DNA from: Shimazuella alba
Lineage (GTDB): Bacteria > Bacillota > Bacilli > Thermoactinomycetales > Thermoactinomycetaceae
Direction: 5' to 3'
Length of the DNA stretch: 64,000 nt
Assembly: GCF_009831235.1 (NCBI RefSeq)
Contig: NZ_WUUL01000002.1
Location: forward strand, 248,001 to 312,000
Within the stretch, counting starts at the first letter, position 1; each line of letters begins with the position of its first letter. Shown here one piece after another: positions 12,285 to 20,959 of this stretch. The position numbers and the translations under genes are program-made. A model generated the notes under the pieces. The model made no database searches. It was given only the letters and a program-made list of their open reading frames with translations, and was not told where the DNA came from.

Positions 12285-13083
12285 ATCCTTAGTTGCACGT
12301 AGATTTGATCGATCATCCTCCACTTATGATCAACATGCTGTCATTCAAAAGCAAATGGCACAGCGACTACTCCAGACTTTGAATAGATTTGAGCAACCGA
12401 TAAAACGCATTTGTGAAATAGGTTGTGGCACGGGATACTTGACAAATCTACTTATTCAAAGGTATTCAAAGGTAGAATTAACAGCTATTGACATAGCACC
12501 AAAAATGATAGAAACAGCCAGAAGAAAAATCCCAAATCCAAATATCCATTGGTACATAAGTGACGCAGAAGATGTTGATTCTTACTTAACAGGTAAATAC
12601 GACTTAATTATTTCAAATGCAACGATCCAATGGCTATCGAATCCAAAAGAGACAGTAGGATATTGGGAAGAAGCACTCCGGCCAAATGGTTTACTCATGG
12701 CATCAACATTTGGAATTGATACCTTTCAAGAGTTGACTGCTGTTTTTCAAAAACAAGAAAAGCAGCATAGTCTGCAACCTGACCAACACCATTTAAGCAT
12801 GCATCCTTCTTCCTATTGGAAACAGCTTTTAGAGTTTTCTGGGCTTACCTCTGTAGATGTACAAGAAAACTGGAAAAAAGTTTTTTATCCTAGTTGTCGA
12901 TCTTTCTTACAAGGAATCAAGTCGACTGGAGCGAACTATTCAACATCGCACTCTCCTTATTTAACAAATTATCAGCTGTTAAAAAATGTTATGGAAGAAT
13001 ACGATCGTTTGTATCGAGAAGGAACAGGAGTATACGCTACTTATCATGTCATACAATTACAGGCTCAAAAAACGGCTACATAG
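12271..13083 (+). CDS. bioC: Malonyl-ACP O-methyltransferase
   Basis: 270 residues, class I SAM-dependent methyltransferase. Motif I is ICEIGCGTGYLTNLL, followed by the acidic ribose-binding segment LTAIDIAPKMI and the post-motif ISNATIQWL, a BioC hallmark. BioC methylates malonyl-ACP so that fatty acid synthesis can build a pimeloyl chain, so with the hydrolase upstream the cell has the full BioC-BioH route and does not need BioI or BioW. The start overlaps the bioH gene by 14 bases. Last gene of the operon. Confidence 0.93.
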   Translation: MKINKSLVARRFDRSSSTYDQHAVIQKQMAQRLLQTLNRFEQPIKRICEIGCGTGYLTNLLIQRYSKVELTAIDIAPKMIETARRKIPNPNIHWYISDAEDVDSYLTGKYDLIISNATIQWLSNPKETVGYWEEALRPNGLLMASTFGIDTFQELTAVFQKQEKQHSLQPDQHHLSMHPSSYWKQLLEFSGLTSVDVQENWKKVFYPSCRSFLQGIKSTGANYSTSHSPYLTNYQLLKNVMEEYDRLYREGTGVYATYHVIQLQAQKTAT

Positions 13084-13092
13084 ACAGATGAA

Positions 13093-13120
13093 AAACGAAA
13101 AAAGTACTCGTTTACCCTTT
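13093..13120 (+). terminator. Weak terminator after the biotin operon
   Basis: AAACGA and TCGTTT can pair around a nine-base loop, followed by ACCC and a run of seven T. The stem is short, so this is a modest candidate. Confidence 0.4.
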
Positions 13121-13204
13121 TTTTGATCCGTAGAACATATTAAAATAAAGTATGATTAACAAAATAATCCGAATTTTGTTATTACCATAAAGGAGCTGAA
13201 TCTA

Positions 13205-13597
13205 TTGAAAAAAGGCTTAGGAGCTTTATTTGCTTTCATCTTGATGTTTGCTATTCCAGCTAATGTGACTCATGCTGCTACAACATATTGGTCTGGTTAT
13301 GCACACTTTAGCACCAGTTTCACCACGGAAACCTTTTATTTACCTAGTAAAGACCTAATACTCGATTTACAAAAATATGCAAGTCCAAATGATGGTTCCT
13401 TCCGAATTGAAATACGTAAAAAAAGTACAAACAAAGTTGTAGACACCTGTGTGGGTGATGCCTATGCAGACAAAAAAGGCTATGATGCAACCTGCTATTT
13501 TTATCAAAAAAGAGCTTCTGGTAACTATTATTTGAAATTCGTCAATCTAACCGAAGGTACCACTATCCATATTCCAAGCTATACACTGCATGATTAG
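13205..13597 (+). CDS. Small secreted protein of unknown function
   Basis: 130 residues. A Sec signal peptide is clear: KK at the start, a hydrophobic core, and a cleavage site at about THA-A (residues 23-25). The mature part is about 106 residues, beta-rich in appearance, with two cysteines (near CVGDAYADKKGYDATC) that could form a disulfide. The pattern of a short secreted beta-sandwich resembles small extracellular domains, but I do not recognise a family. The TTG start at 13205 is nine bases after AAGGAG. It is monocistronic, with a strong terminator right after it. Confidence 0.72.
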   Translation: MKKGLGALFAFILMFAIPANVTHAATTYWSGYAHFSTSFTTETFYLPSKDLILDLQKYASPNDGSFRIEIRKKSTNKVVDTCVGDAYADKKGYDATCYFYQKRASGNYYLKFVNLTEGTTIHIPSYTLHD

Positions 13598-13615
13598 ATA
13601 ATTGAATTACGAAAG

Positions 13616-13655
13616 AAAGACGGCATTCTATAAAAGGAGTGCCGTCTTTGTGTTT
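13616..13655 (+). terminator. Rho-independent terminator after the secreted protein
   Basis: AAAGACGGCATTC pairs with GAGTGCCGTCTTT (one mismatch-tolerant stem, 13616-13649), followed by a T-rich tail. Confidence 0.85.
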
Positions 13656-13668
13656 ATTATTACTCAAG

Positions 13669-13777
13669 TTGAGCAAATTTACATACATTTTATTCTAGAT
13701 TCGAACACTGTGGCTTAGCGAGCTTTGTGACTGTGTCGAAGATACAAATCTCTCTAATATGATTTGTATCTATTTTT
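13669..13777 (+). ncRNA. Candidate small RNA with own promoter and terminator
   Basis: TTGAGC (13669-13674) and TATTCT (13692-13697) with 17-base spacing would start transcription near 13704. The transcript would consist of an imperfect stem-loop (TTCGAACAC pairing with GTGTCGAA, 13701-13741) and then a perfect ten-base-pair hairpin, GATACAAATC with GATTTGTATC (13741-13770), ending in TATTTTTG. It lies in a 300-base gene-free stretch upstream of a membrane protein gene, so it could instead be a leader attenuator. No known RNA family recognised. Confidence 0.4.
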
Positions 13778-13963
13778 GCTCAAGTAGAGTTATTGTTCAC
13801 TAAGTTATTCAAGATCGTAATGACTGTAATTGCTGTCATTCCCCTTTTTATAATAATTTTATTTATAATCAATAAACATATATACATGCACTTCTACTTA
13901 TGAAATACTGAAAAAACAAACAAAACTATCAAAAGTATCGAAATGGAGGGTATTTAAGTTAAT

Positions 13964-14701
13964 TTGGATCATAATGATTATAAGCTTATTTCATCTGTTG
14001 AAAAAAGAACCTGGAATTGGAAACATATCGTTCAAAATGTGATAGCTGCTGAGTTAGTCATCGGAATATTTATTGTATTTTGGTATCTTGTAACCTATTA
14101 TCACTATCGATCGATTATGGACTGGTATCAAGCCCCTAATATCTATATTGAGATCACAGTTGAGAAGATGATGCAGCCCGGACTAATTGGACGAGCATTG
14201 CTAATCATTTTAGCAGGAATTATTATTCTAGTACTTTTGTATTTTACATATCTCGGGATTATTCGGGTTGCAAGAAGGATGTTTCGTCTACAATCGAATA
14301 AATCAAAGAATGCAAAAACACAGCGGATTATCCTTATCGTTATAATTGTATTAATCGTCGGAGTCGTCATCGTTTCAATGAATCAACTAGCTAATATTTT
14401 TGGAGAAACACAGAGTAAACTAGCTTTAAAAGAAGCAGAATATCATACTATGCTTTATAAAAACGGCAAACTTGAAGGGGTTATCTTGGACACCTTTCGT
14501 GATTTTTATATTGTTGGTCCAATCCAAAATAACACGGTCATCCCAATATATGAACTAGTTCCGATGAAAATAGAATCCAATCCTTCTTCTTTACAGATAG
14601 TCGATGGAGTGGTTCAAAACGTATCAGAAGAACCGGCTACTCTTCAAGTGAGGCTCTTATATACTGGCAAAATCCATGTGGAAGATAACTATGGTCAATA
14701 A
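13964..14701 (+). CDS. Membrane protein of unknown function
   Basis: 245 residues with three hydrophobic segments (about 25-48, 78-102 and 122-142) and a C-terminal soluble domain of about 95 residues that looks beta-rich. No family recognised. The TTG at 13964 is 13 bases after GGAGGG, a long spacing, but no better in-frame start is visible. It is followed by a start-less open frame with a further hydrophobic helix (14744), so the locus may be part of a damaged unit. Confidence 0.6.
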   Translation: MDHNDYKLISSVEKRTWNWKHIVQNVIAAELVIGIFIVFWYLVTYYHYRSIMDWYQAPNIYIEITVEKMMQPGLIGRALLIILAGIIILVLLYFTYLGIIRVARRMFRLQSNKSKNAKTQRIILIVIIVLIVGVVIVSMNQLANIFGETQSKLALKEAEYHTMLYKNGKLEGVILDTFRDFYIVGPIQNNTVIPIYELVPMKIESNPSSLQIVDGVVQNVSEEPATLQVRLLYTGKIHVEDNYGQ

Positions 14702-14743
14702 TCTTTGCTACTCTCAATCCAAGAAGTAATTCAAATGTTCTAA

Positions 14744-14926
14744 CATCATTTAATTCAAACCAATATCGTAGAATTATATCATCTGCCCACTCTATCAGAG
14801 CTACCTATTACCTTGCTGCTTGCTGTTGTTTTTGGATTGATCTCATTTAGCTTCATCAAGCTTAATAGATTGTATTTTAAAATATCTACTGAAAAATATC
14901 GCAAATCAACCCTAAAAAGAAGTTAA
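14744..14926 (+). pseudogene. Start-less open frame with one membrane helix, probable gene remnant
   Basis: An open frame of 60 codons begins just after a stop and lacks ATG or GTG near its start; the first TTG is 23 codons in. Its translation contains a convincing membrane helix (PITLLLAVVFGLISFSF) followed by a basic tail ending STEKYRKSTLKRS. The order of helix and positive tail looks like the C-terminus of a membrane protein. It could be a remnant of a gene once continuous with the upstream one, or chance. Confidence 0.3.
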
Positions 14927-15044
14927 TTCTGAATTTTGCAATCCCATCCAGAAAACACTAAAAGAAACAAGATCCGAAACGAATTACTCTTTAATTTACT
15001 AATCCAGATGGTGACTAAAACTATACCATTAATAAAGAAGATAA

Positions 15045-15079
15045 AAAGAGTCAAGGATCATTTCTCCATGTCCTTGACT
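15045..15079 (-). terminator. Terminator of glyA
   Basis: On the minus strand AGTCAAGGA and TCCTTGACT form a nine-base-pair stem followed by CTTTTTATCTT. It begins about 30 bases after the glyA stop. Confidence 0.85.
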
Positions 15080-15107
15080 TCTTCATATCAATAATTATTT
15101 TCCATAC

Positions 15108-16337
15108 TTACGCGTATAGAGGATATTGACTGGTCAACTTCGCAACGCGTGAACGTGCTTCTTCAACGGTTGAAACTTCTTCACGATTTTTCAAAGTGAA
15201 AGCAATAATAGATGCGATTTCTGTCATTGCTTCTTCATCCATACCACGGCTGGTAACAGCAGGCGTTCCAATGCGGATACCACTTGTGACAAATGGGCTT
15301 TCTGGATCAAATGGAATGGCATTTTTGTTGGTTGTAATTCCTACTTGGTCGAGGAGATGTTCTGCTTCTTTACCAGTGAGTCCAAGATTACGCACATCGA
15401 TGAGCAATAAATGATTGTCTGTCCCTCCGGAAATTAAATCTAAGCCTTGCTTTACCAACTCATCTCCGAGTTGTTTTGCGTTTTTCACCACTTGTGCACC
15501 ATACGTTTGGAAAGAATCACTTAGTGCTTCTCCAAGTGCTACTGCTTTCGCAGCGATCACATGCATCAACGGTCCGCCTTGAATACCTGGGAAAATTGCT
15601 TTATCAATTGCTTTTGCATATTTTTCTTTGCAAAGAATCATCCCGCCACGAGGCCCACGAAGGGTTTTATGTGTGGTAGTAGTTACAAAATCAGCAAAAG
15701 GAACAGGATTTTGATGTTGACCTGTAGCGACAAGCCCAGCAATATGCGCCATATCGACCATAAATAATGCACCTGCTTCATCCGCAATCTCTTTCATTTT
15801 GGCGAAGTCAAATTCACGTGGATATGCACTAGCACCTGCTACCAATAATTTTGGTTTGTGTTCCAAAGCGAGCTCGCGAACTTCTTCATAATTGATGGTG
15901 TGTGTCTCTGCATCTACTCCATACGCCACAAAATTATACAGGATACCAGAGAAGTTAACTGGGCTACCATGGGTCAAGTGTCCGCCATGCGCAAGATTCA
16001 TGCCAAGTACCGTATCTCCTGGTTCCAAAAATGCATGGTAAACTGCCATATTTGCTTGTGCACCAGAGTGTGGTTGGACATTGACATGTTCAGCACCAAA
16101 TAATTGTTTCGCACGATCACGAGCTAAATTTTCTACAATATCTACATGCTCACAGCCACCATAATATCTCTTTCCTGGATAACCTTCTGCATATTTATTG
16201 GTAAGTACGGAACCTTGTGCTTCCATTACTGCTGGACTTACGAAGTTTTCAGAGGCGATTAGTTCAATATTGTTTTGTTGTCTTTTGAGTTCTAGTTCAA
16301 TTGCATCAAAAACTTGGGAATCTTGATCTTTTAACAT
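15108..16337 (-). CDS. glyA: Serine hydroxymethyltransferase
   Basis: 409 residues, a PLP enzyme that splits serine to glycine and supplies methylene-tetrahydrofolate. The cofactor lysine is K224 in [14 protein letters not shown]. Other signatures are [11 protein letters not shown] near the N-terminus, [13 protein letters not shown], and [12 protein letters not shown]. The ATG follows AGGGGG by seven bases. In the backbone it lies downstream of ywlG, as in B. subtilis, but with an inserted acetyltransferase gene in between. Confidence 0.97.
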   Translation of the reverse strand: MLKDQDSQVFDAIELELKRQQNNIELIASENFVSPAVMEAQGSVLTNKYAEGYPGKRYYGGCEHVDIVENLARDRAKQLFGAEHVNVQPHSGAQANMAVYHAFLEPGDTVLGMNLAHGGHLTHGSPVNFSGILYNFVAYGVDAETHTINYEEVRELALEHKPKLLVAGASAYPREFDFAKMKEIADEAGALFMVDMAHIAGLVATGQHQNPVPFADFVTTTTHKTLRGPRGGMILCKEKYAKAIDKAIFPGIQGGPLMHVIAAKAVALGEALSDSFQTYGAQVVKNAKQLGDELVKQGLDLISGGTDNHLLLIDVRNLGLTGKEAEHLLDQVGITTNKNAIPFDPESPFVTSGIRIGTPAVTSRGMDEEAMTEIASIIAFTLKNREEVSTVEEARSRVAKLTSQYPLYA

Positions 16338-16600
16338 GGGTTATCCCCCTAATTCCGAATATTTATCCCTAATATCATAACAAATGTTAATCTTTTTTGC
16401 TACTATTTCCGATTGATATGGAAAACAATATTATACCGTTCATCTAGTATCTCATTTTACTAATACTTATAGCGATGCCGACGTCATTCATATGGTACAA
16501 AGGACATCCTTATACGTTGTTAAAATATCAACTGATACAATTTCATATTTACTCTGTTATACTGAAGCTAACCATTTCTCCCTACAGATAGGCTACGAAT

Positions 16601-17227
16601 ATGAGCTTCGTCCATATCCACATCGCCGGCTCAAAACTTACTTTCCGAGATGTGATTCCATGTGTGCTTAATCCTAATGTACGCCTTCGACTGGTGAGCA
16701 AAAAGGACTTCGCGCCGTTGTTTCGGATTATTGGCTCTGATCCAGAAGGTTGGAGAGAGTTTTCTGGAGGACTCACTGTAAAAAATGCAAGAGATCTAGA
16801 AGATCTCCTTTCTTTCTACCGAGAGGAGGACAAGATTCTTCCTTATGTAGTCGAGACTAGCGATGATAACAAGCGATACACCATCGTCGGCCTGACATCT
16901 TTCGATTTCTGGTATAAGAAGGATTTCGAGCAGAGAAGCGAAATCTACACAAGCTACCTGCTGGCCAAACGTTCTCGAGGAACAGGCATGCTACAAGTCA
17001 TCACCCATACTCTCCTGAAGACACTGCTTGATATGGGGTTGACACCTGCCCGTTCTGTAGGTACTCACAATACTCCGTCTTGGAAAGCCTGTGAGCATAC
17101 AGGTCGATTGGATCGGAAGCTGACAGAAGGCGGACAGACGCGTGGGATCTTTGTCGTTACGAAGACGGAATGGACGATAGTCGAAAAGAAGTTGCAGGAT
17201 CTTTACGCACAGAAGCATGCTCGTTGA
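16601..17227 (+). CDS. GNAT-like acetyltransferase in a G+C-rich cassette
   Basis: 208 residues resembling RimJ/RimL-type N-acetyltransferases: RLRLVSKKDFAPLFRIIG opens the fold, a central strand YTIVGLTSFDFWY is followed by a YTSYLLAKRSRGTG segment where the acetyl-CoA loop is expected, and SVGTHNTPSWKACEHTG matches the N-x-S-x-x-x-x-x-x-x-G end. Substrate unknown. The stretch 17041-17100 counts 31 G+C of 60, higher than neighbours, and the gene is opposite to the flanking glyA and ywlG. A TATACT -10 element lies about 60 bases upstream. Ends in its own hairpin; likely acquired. Confidence 0.68.
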   Translation: MSFVHIHIAGSKLTFRDVIPCVLNPNVRLRLVSKKDFAPLFRIIGSDPEGWREFSGGLTVKNARDLEDLLSFYREEDKILPYVVETSDDNKRYTIVGLTSFDFWYKKDFEQRSEIYTSYLLAKRSRGTGMLQVITHTLLKTLLDMGLTPARSVGTHNTPSWKACEHTGRLDRKLTEGGQTRGIFVVTKTEWTIVEKKLQDLYAQKHAR

Positions 17228-17251
17228 GACTAGACGGTAGGTAAGAAATGA

Positions 17252-17281
17252 GACCGGGCTCATCTTATGAGGAGTCCGGTC
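17252..17281 (+). terminator. Hairpin after the acetyltransferase cassette
   Basis: GACCGGGCTC pairs with GAGTCCGGTC (one G-T pair) around ten bases. The T-tract is weak. Confidence 0.6.
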
Positions 17282-17309
17282 CCTACTTTAAACGATGTTG
17301 CGAAACAAA

Positions 17310-17855
17310 TCATGTTTCCACCACATAAACGGCACGACTCCCGCCGATTAGCTTGGGTCTTGTCATCGCCATAGTAACGTGTGCTTTTCCGATAAAAGGG
17401 CTTTGGGCTCTAACAGGTACAGCCACTGGTTTGAGATGCATTCCGATCAGGGTACTGCCTATATCAATGCCTGCATCAGCCACAACTGATTCTACTAGTA
17501 TAGGATCTTGCAGATGCCGATATGCATAGGAAGCCATTGCCCCTCCAGCATGACGGACAGGCACAGCAGCTACTTCTGTCAATTGGAAATAATCTGCGGT
17601 TTGCCGGGTAACGACTAGAGATCGATTTAAGTGCTCACAACATTGAAATGCGACCATAAAAGCATGTTTACGTTGAAAATCACAGATGGTTTCAAAAATA
17701 GCTTCTGCTACTTGTTCACTGCCATTGGTCCCGATGTGCTCTCCTAAAACTTCACTTGTACTAACCCCTAATACGAGTAACTTCTTCTCATGAAGAGGAA
17801 AGGAAGCATGCAAATCCACTAACACAGCTGCAGTTTCCTTACGTATATATTCCAT
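17310..17855 (-). CDS. ywlG: YwlG family protein (UPF0340)
   Basis: 181 residues, matching the UPF0340/YwlG family of Firmicutes, whose function is not established. Conserved stretches include LVLGVSTSEVLGEHIG, the cysteine-containing FQCCEHLNRSLVV, and AGIDIGSTLIGMHLKPVAVP. It starts one base after rpiB stops, and shares its operon with rpiB and ywlE, as in B. subtilis. Nothing unusual apart from the inserted convergent cassette downstream. Confidence 0.9.
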   Translation of the reverse strand: MEYIRKETAAVLVDLHASFPLHEKKLLVLGVSTSEVLGEHIGTNGSEQVAEAIFETICDFQRKHAFMVAFQCCEHLNRSLVVTRQTADYFQLTEVAAVPVRHAGGAMASYAYRHLQDPILVESVVADAGIDIGSTLIGMHLKPVAVPVRAQSPFIGKAHVTMAMTRPKLIGGSRAVYVVET

Positions 17856-18299
17856 TTAACGTAATTCCTCAAGTTTTGCGATCTTTTCAATACGTCTTTC
17901 ATGTCGATTTCCTTGAAAAGTAGCTTCCAGCCATGCATCAATGATCGATAAAGCTAAATCTCTTCCAACCACACGCTCCCCCAAACAGAGGATATTAGCA
18001 TTATTATGTTCACGGCTCATTCTTGCAGAAAACTCATCGGAAACCACCGCTGCACGGATTCCTCTGATTTTATTGGCTGCTATAGACATGCCAATGCCTG
18101 TCCCACAGACGAGTATCCCAAGGTCTACTTCTTTATTTACTACTTTTTCTCCCACTGGAGATGCATAGTCAGGATAATCAACAGACTCTTCGATGAAAGC
18201 CCCACAATCTTCATATGCTATTCCTTTGGACTCGAAGTAAGCAACTATTTCTTTTTTTAAATGAATACCACCATGATCTGAACCAACTGCTATTTTCAT
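17856..18299 (-). CDS. rpiB: Ribose-5-phosphate isomerase B
   Basis: 147 residues, RpiB/LacAB family; interconverts ribose-5-phosphate and ribulose-5-phosphate. The phosphate-binding start KIAVGSDHGGIHLKKE and the active-site cysteine in LVCGTGIGMSIAANK are clear, with the family-specific ARMSREHNNANILCLGERV. The ATG at 18299 is ten bases after AAAGGAG; an in-frame TTG two codons upstream is too close to the site. Equivalent to ywlF. Lies between ywlE and ywlG with almost no gaps. Confidence 0.95.
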   Translation of the reverse strand: MKIAVGSDHGGIHLKKEIVAYFESKGIAYEDCGAFIEESVDYPDYASPVGEKVVNKEVDLGILVCGTGIGMSIAANKIRGIRAAVVSDEFSARMSREHNNANILCLGERVVGRDLALSIIDAWLEATFQGNRHERRIEKIAKLEELR

Positions 18300-18306
18300 T
18301 TTCAAA

Positions 18307-18756
18307 CTACTCCTTTGACCACTTTTCCATCAAGGTTTCCAAATGTTGATAAATTTCTTCTGCACAACGACGGTACACTTCTACAGAAGAACCATATGGA
18401 TCCATGATATCAAATGCATCATCTGTTATATATTCCGTCAGTGTATAAACTTTTTTGTTTAAGGTGGGCGACTCCAATAAAACTGCATTTTTATGCTGTT
18501 TGGTCATGGTGAGAATTACATCTGCCCACTCCAATAATTCCTCACTTAACCGCTGAGCGCAATGATCGGTTTGGATTCCTTCTGTGGAGAGAACCTCTTT
18601 GGCTTGTGGACTTATGTTGTCTCCAGGTACAGCATAAATTCCCGCTGAACGGACTTGTAGCGGGAATTGTTTTTGCTTTGCCATATGGGTAAGGATTGCT
18701 TCTGCCATTGGGCTTCGACACGTATTACCCGTACAAACAAATAAAACGCGTTTCAA
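18307..18756 (-). CDS. ywlE: Low-molecular-weight phosphatase, probable protein-arginine phosphatase YwlE
   Basis: 149 residues. The P-loop VCTGNTCRSPMAEA carries the catalytic cysteine and arginine, and threonine in GNTCRS is the residue that in B. subtilis YwlE shifts specificity from phosphotyrosine to phosphoarginine. The DPYG general-acid motif is present near the end (IMDPYGSSVEVYRR). It would oppose the McsB arginine kinase. The TTG at 18756 is seven bases after GGTGGG; an upstream GTG at 18768 sits inside that site. Operon with rpiB and ywlG. Confidence 0.9.
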   Translation of the reverse strand: MKRVLFVCTGNTCRSPMAEAILTHMAKQKQFPLQVRSAGIYAVPGDNISPQAKEVLSTEGIQTDHCAQRLSEELLEWADVILTMTKQHKNAVLLESPTLNKKVYTLTEYITDDAFDIMDPYGSSVEVYRRCAEEIYQHLETLMEKWSKE

Positions 18757-18853
18757 CTCATTTCCCACCTTTCCTCATTCCTCTTCAATGGGTAATATGC
18801 TAAAAATGCCCACAATTCATGTATAACACATTTGCAAAGTGTTTGACAAATTC

Positions 18854-19417
18854 TCACCAAATGAATTGTATACCAAGAGAAATTAGCACAATCCCACCAA
18901 GTACTTCTCCATATTTCCCGATCCAATTCCCCATTAAACGACCAAAGGATAGACCTATCCAAGACATGAGACCTCCAGCTAATCCACAAAGAATAACCGT
19001 AATAATGGGGTCAGTGGCAAAAAAACCAAGGCTAAGTCCTGCTGATAAAGAGTCCAAACTTACACTAAAAGCGATTAAAATAAGTCCAAATACTGTTCTA
19101 TCACTAAAAGGCAATGCATTCTCTTTGTCTTGTATACTAGACCAAAACATCTGCAAACCTAAAAGACAAAGCAGAGCACCACCTACAATTACAGCAATGT
19201 GATGAAAATATATACTTAAAAATTGTCCAATCCAAATACCAACTAAAGGCATAAAAACATGAAAGATTGCGATAAAACTGCTGATTAACACTGTACGATT
19301 ACGGGAAGGTTTACGCATACCGAGACCCAAGCCAAGTGAAAAAGCGTCCATTCCTAAAGCAATTGCTATAATGCTGAGTGTGATCAACTGCCCCCATGCA
19401 AATGTGTTGATATCCAT
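18854..19417 (-). CDS. mntP: Manganese efflux pump MntP
   Basis: 187 residues with six hydrophobic helices in a two-repeat arrangement. The conserved acidic motifs are ALGMDAFSLGLGLGMR in helix 1 and SVSLDSLSAGLSLGF in helix 4, as in the MntP (YwlD-type) family that exports Mn2+. The ATG at 19417 follows AGGGGG; the upstream in-frame extension is not coding-like. I looked for a yybP-ykoY manganese riboswitch and did not see one. A simple hairpin overlaps the binding site instead. Confidence 0.9.
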   Translation of the reverse strand: MDINTFAWGQLITLSIIAIALGMDAFSLGLGLGMRKPSRNRTVLISSFIAIFHVFMPLVGIWIGQFLSIYFHHIAVIVGGALLCLLGLQMFWSSIQDKENALPFSDRTVFGLILIAFSVSLDSLSAGLSLGFFATDPIITVILCGLAGGLMSWIGLSFGRLMGNWIGKYGEVLGGIVLISLGIQFIW

Positions 19418-19426
19418 GGAGAACCC

Positions 19427-19452
19427 CCTTGTCCTTGGTTCATAAGACAAGG
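19427..19452 (-). promoter_or_regulatory. Hairpin in the mntP leader
   Basis: CCTTGTC and GACAAGG pair over a 12-base loop; the 3' arm runs into the AGGGGG binding site of mntP. Possible translational control, inferred from geometry only. Confidence 0.4.
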
Positions 19453-19790
19453 TTATGCAGATAAAAAGCAAATAGAAGCTGATTTGCAAACAATAGACGT
19501 TGTGTTTTTCTACTAGATCGAACCCTAGTAAATAGCATGGTTGTAAACAAAGATCTCTCCATCTACCCTTCAGCTTAAAATATAGTTATGGGATTTATTA
19601 TTAAAATGATTTCCATTCCTATAAATATTGGAAATATGAGTAATGTAACTACTCTTGATATACGAAATATGCTATTATTTCGAATAAATACCCTAATATT
19701 TTTTGATTATCCAAGATATATTGGTAATTAGTAATTTTTAATTCATTTTCCAATTTTCATGTATGAGTTATTAGGAAAGGATGATCGAAT
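19453..19790 (+). other. Gene-free stretch upstream of the SDR cluster
   Basis: Very AT-rich. The only structure I see is an inverted repeat CGAAATA/TATTTCG (19663-19669 and 19676-19682) with six bases between, a possible operator for the SDR cluster. No coding sequence supported. Confidence 0.35.
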
Positions 19791-20561
19791 TTGGAATTTC
19801 ACGATAAAGTCGTCATGATTACCGGAGCAGCAGGTACAATTGGGAGAGTATTGAGCAAACGTTTTCAAGAAGAAGGAGCTACTCTAGTTCTCATTGATAA
19901 TAATAAAGAAAGATTAGATGAATTAGAATCCAGTTATTTATCAAAAAAAACAGAAGCTCTATTTTTTCATGCTGACTGTTCAAATGAAGAAGAAGTAAAA
20001 CAATATGTTGACAAAACGGTCGAATTATTTGGTGGTATTGATGCCTTTGTCCATTGTGTTGGAATTACAGGCGATATTATACCAGCAACAGATTTATCTA
20101 CTGTACATATGTTCGATATTTACCAATCAAATGTTGTAACAGCATTTTTAAGTTATAAATATGTTTTTCCGGTAATGAAAAGACAACGTAATGGATCTAT
20201 TTTATTCATCTCTGCTGTTTTTGGGGTTCGTGGGTTACCTCATTTCGCTGCATACTCAACAGCTAGTCATGCTCTACTCGGTTTTATGAAATCAGTTGCA
20301 CTGGAATCGGCACTCACAGGCGTTCGGGTAAATGCTGTTATCCCAGCTCCTACCAATTCCCCTGTGATGGAAGAAGTAGAGAGGGCGCTCTTTCCTAGTG
20401 ATCCGAAAATTGGCAGAGCACAAATTTTAGGATTCCTTCCATATGGCAGATACGTAGAACCAGAAGAAATTGCAGAAGCAGTATTATACATGTCTTCCTC
20501 AAAAACGAAATATATTAACGGCACTTCACATATTATCGATGGTGGAATGTTAGCAAAATAG
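19791..20561 (+). CDS. Short-chain dehydrogenase-like protein, copy 1 (YxxxS active site)
   Basis: 256 residues with the classical SDR fold: dinucleotide motif ITGAAGTIG (10-18), an aspartate after strand 2 (LVLIDNN) suggesting NAD(H), conserved N114, S141 and Y155. The residue four after the tyrosine, normally the catalytic lysine, is S159 (YSTASH). The usual NNAG motif reads HCVG. The C-terminal INGTSHIIDGGM is normal for the fold. The TTG start at 19791 is ten bases after AAAGG. First of three tandem paralogues. It may be a non-catalytic or altered enzyme; the substrate is unknown. Confidence 0.8.
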   Translation: MEFHDKVVMITGAAGTIGRVLSKRFQEEGATLVLIDNNKERLDELESSYLSKKTEALFFHADCSNEEEVKQYVDKTVELFGGIDAFVHCVGITGDIIPATDLSTVHMFDIYQSNVVTAFLSYKYVFPVMKRQRNGSILFISAVFGVRGLPHFAAYSTASHALLGFMKSVALESALTGVRVNAVIPAPTNSPVMEEVERALFPSDPKIGRAQILGFLPYGRYVEPEEIAEAVLYMSSSKTKYINGTSHIIDGGMLAK

Positions 20562-20697
20562 TACATATAAGACTAACAGTTATTTTAAAGGTGACTTTCC
20601 TATAGGACAAATCAACCTAATGGGTGCCCCATTTCATACAAGTAAAATCGTTAAATTTCCAACGTCGTTTGTTCCTGTCGTCCAATTCAATGGATGA
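20554..20697 (+). pseudogene. Short gene fragment between SDR copies
   Basis: An open frame of 47 codons without a proper start, overlapping the end of SDR copy 1. Its translation, including DFPIGQINLMGAPFHTSK, reads like real protein and faintly like the C-terminal part of family III CoA-transferases (CaiB/BaiF). That likeness is weak. It may be the tail of a gene lost when the SDR copies duplicated. Confidence 0.25.
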
Positions 20698-20959
20698 CTA
20701 TTTTATCTTTTCCTTATCTAATATTGTTGATTAGATATCCTTTCTAAAAAAATTAGTATGCTTACAACTCAGATGAATTTGAGCTTATACCATTTAAAAT
20801 TCTTCTAACCTATAAGCAAAAAAATTACTTACAATATAATTAGAAATAAGCCAAATTCGTCTATTTAAATGTTTAAATTCTATTCCATTAAATTTAAAGA
20901 GATAGAAGATTTACCATTATCCAACTTGAGAATAAAATACTTTTAAGGGATGATTAGAA

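Noticed and set aside
19418-19500. yybP-ykoY manganese riboswitch before mntP
   Set aside because: The conserved loops of the motif were not found by eye; only a plain hairpin is visible.
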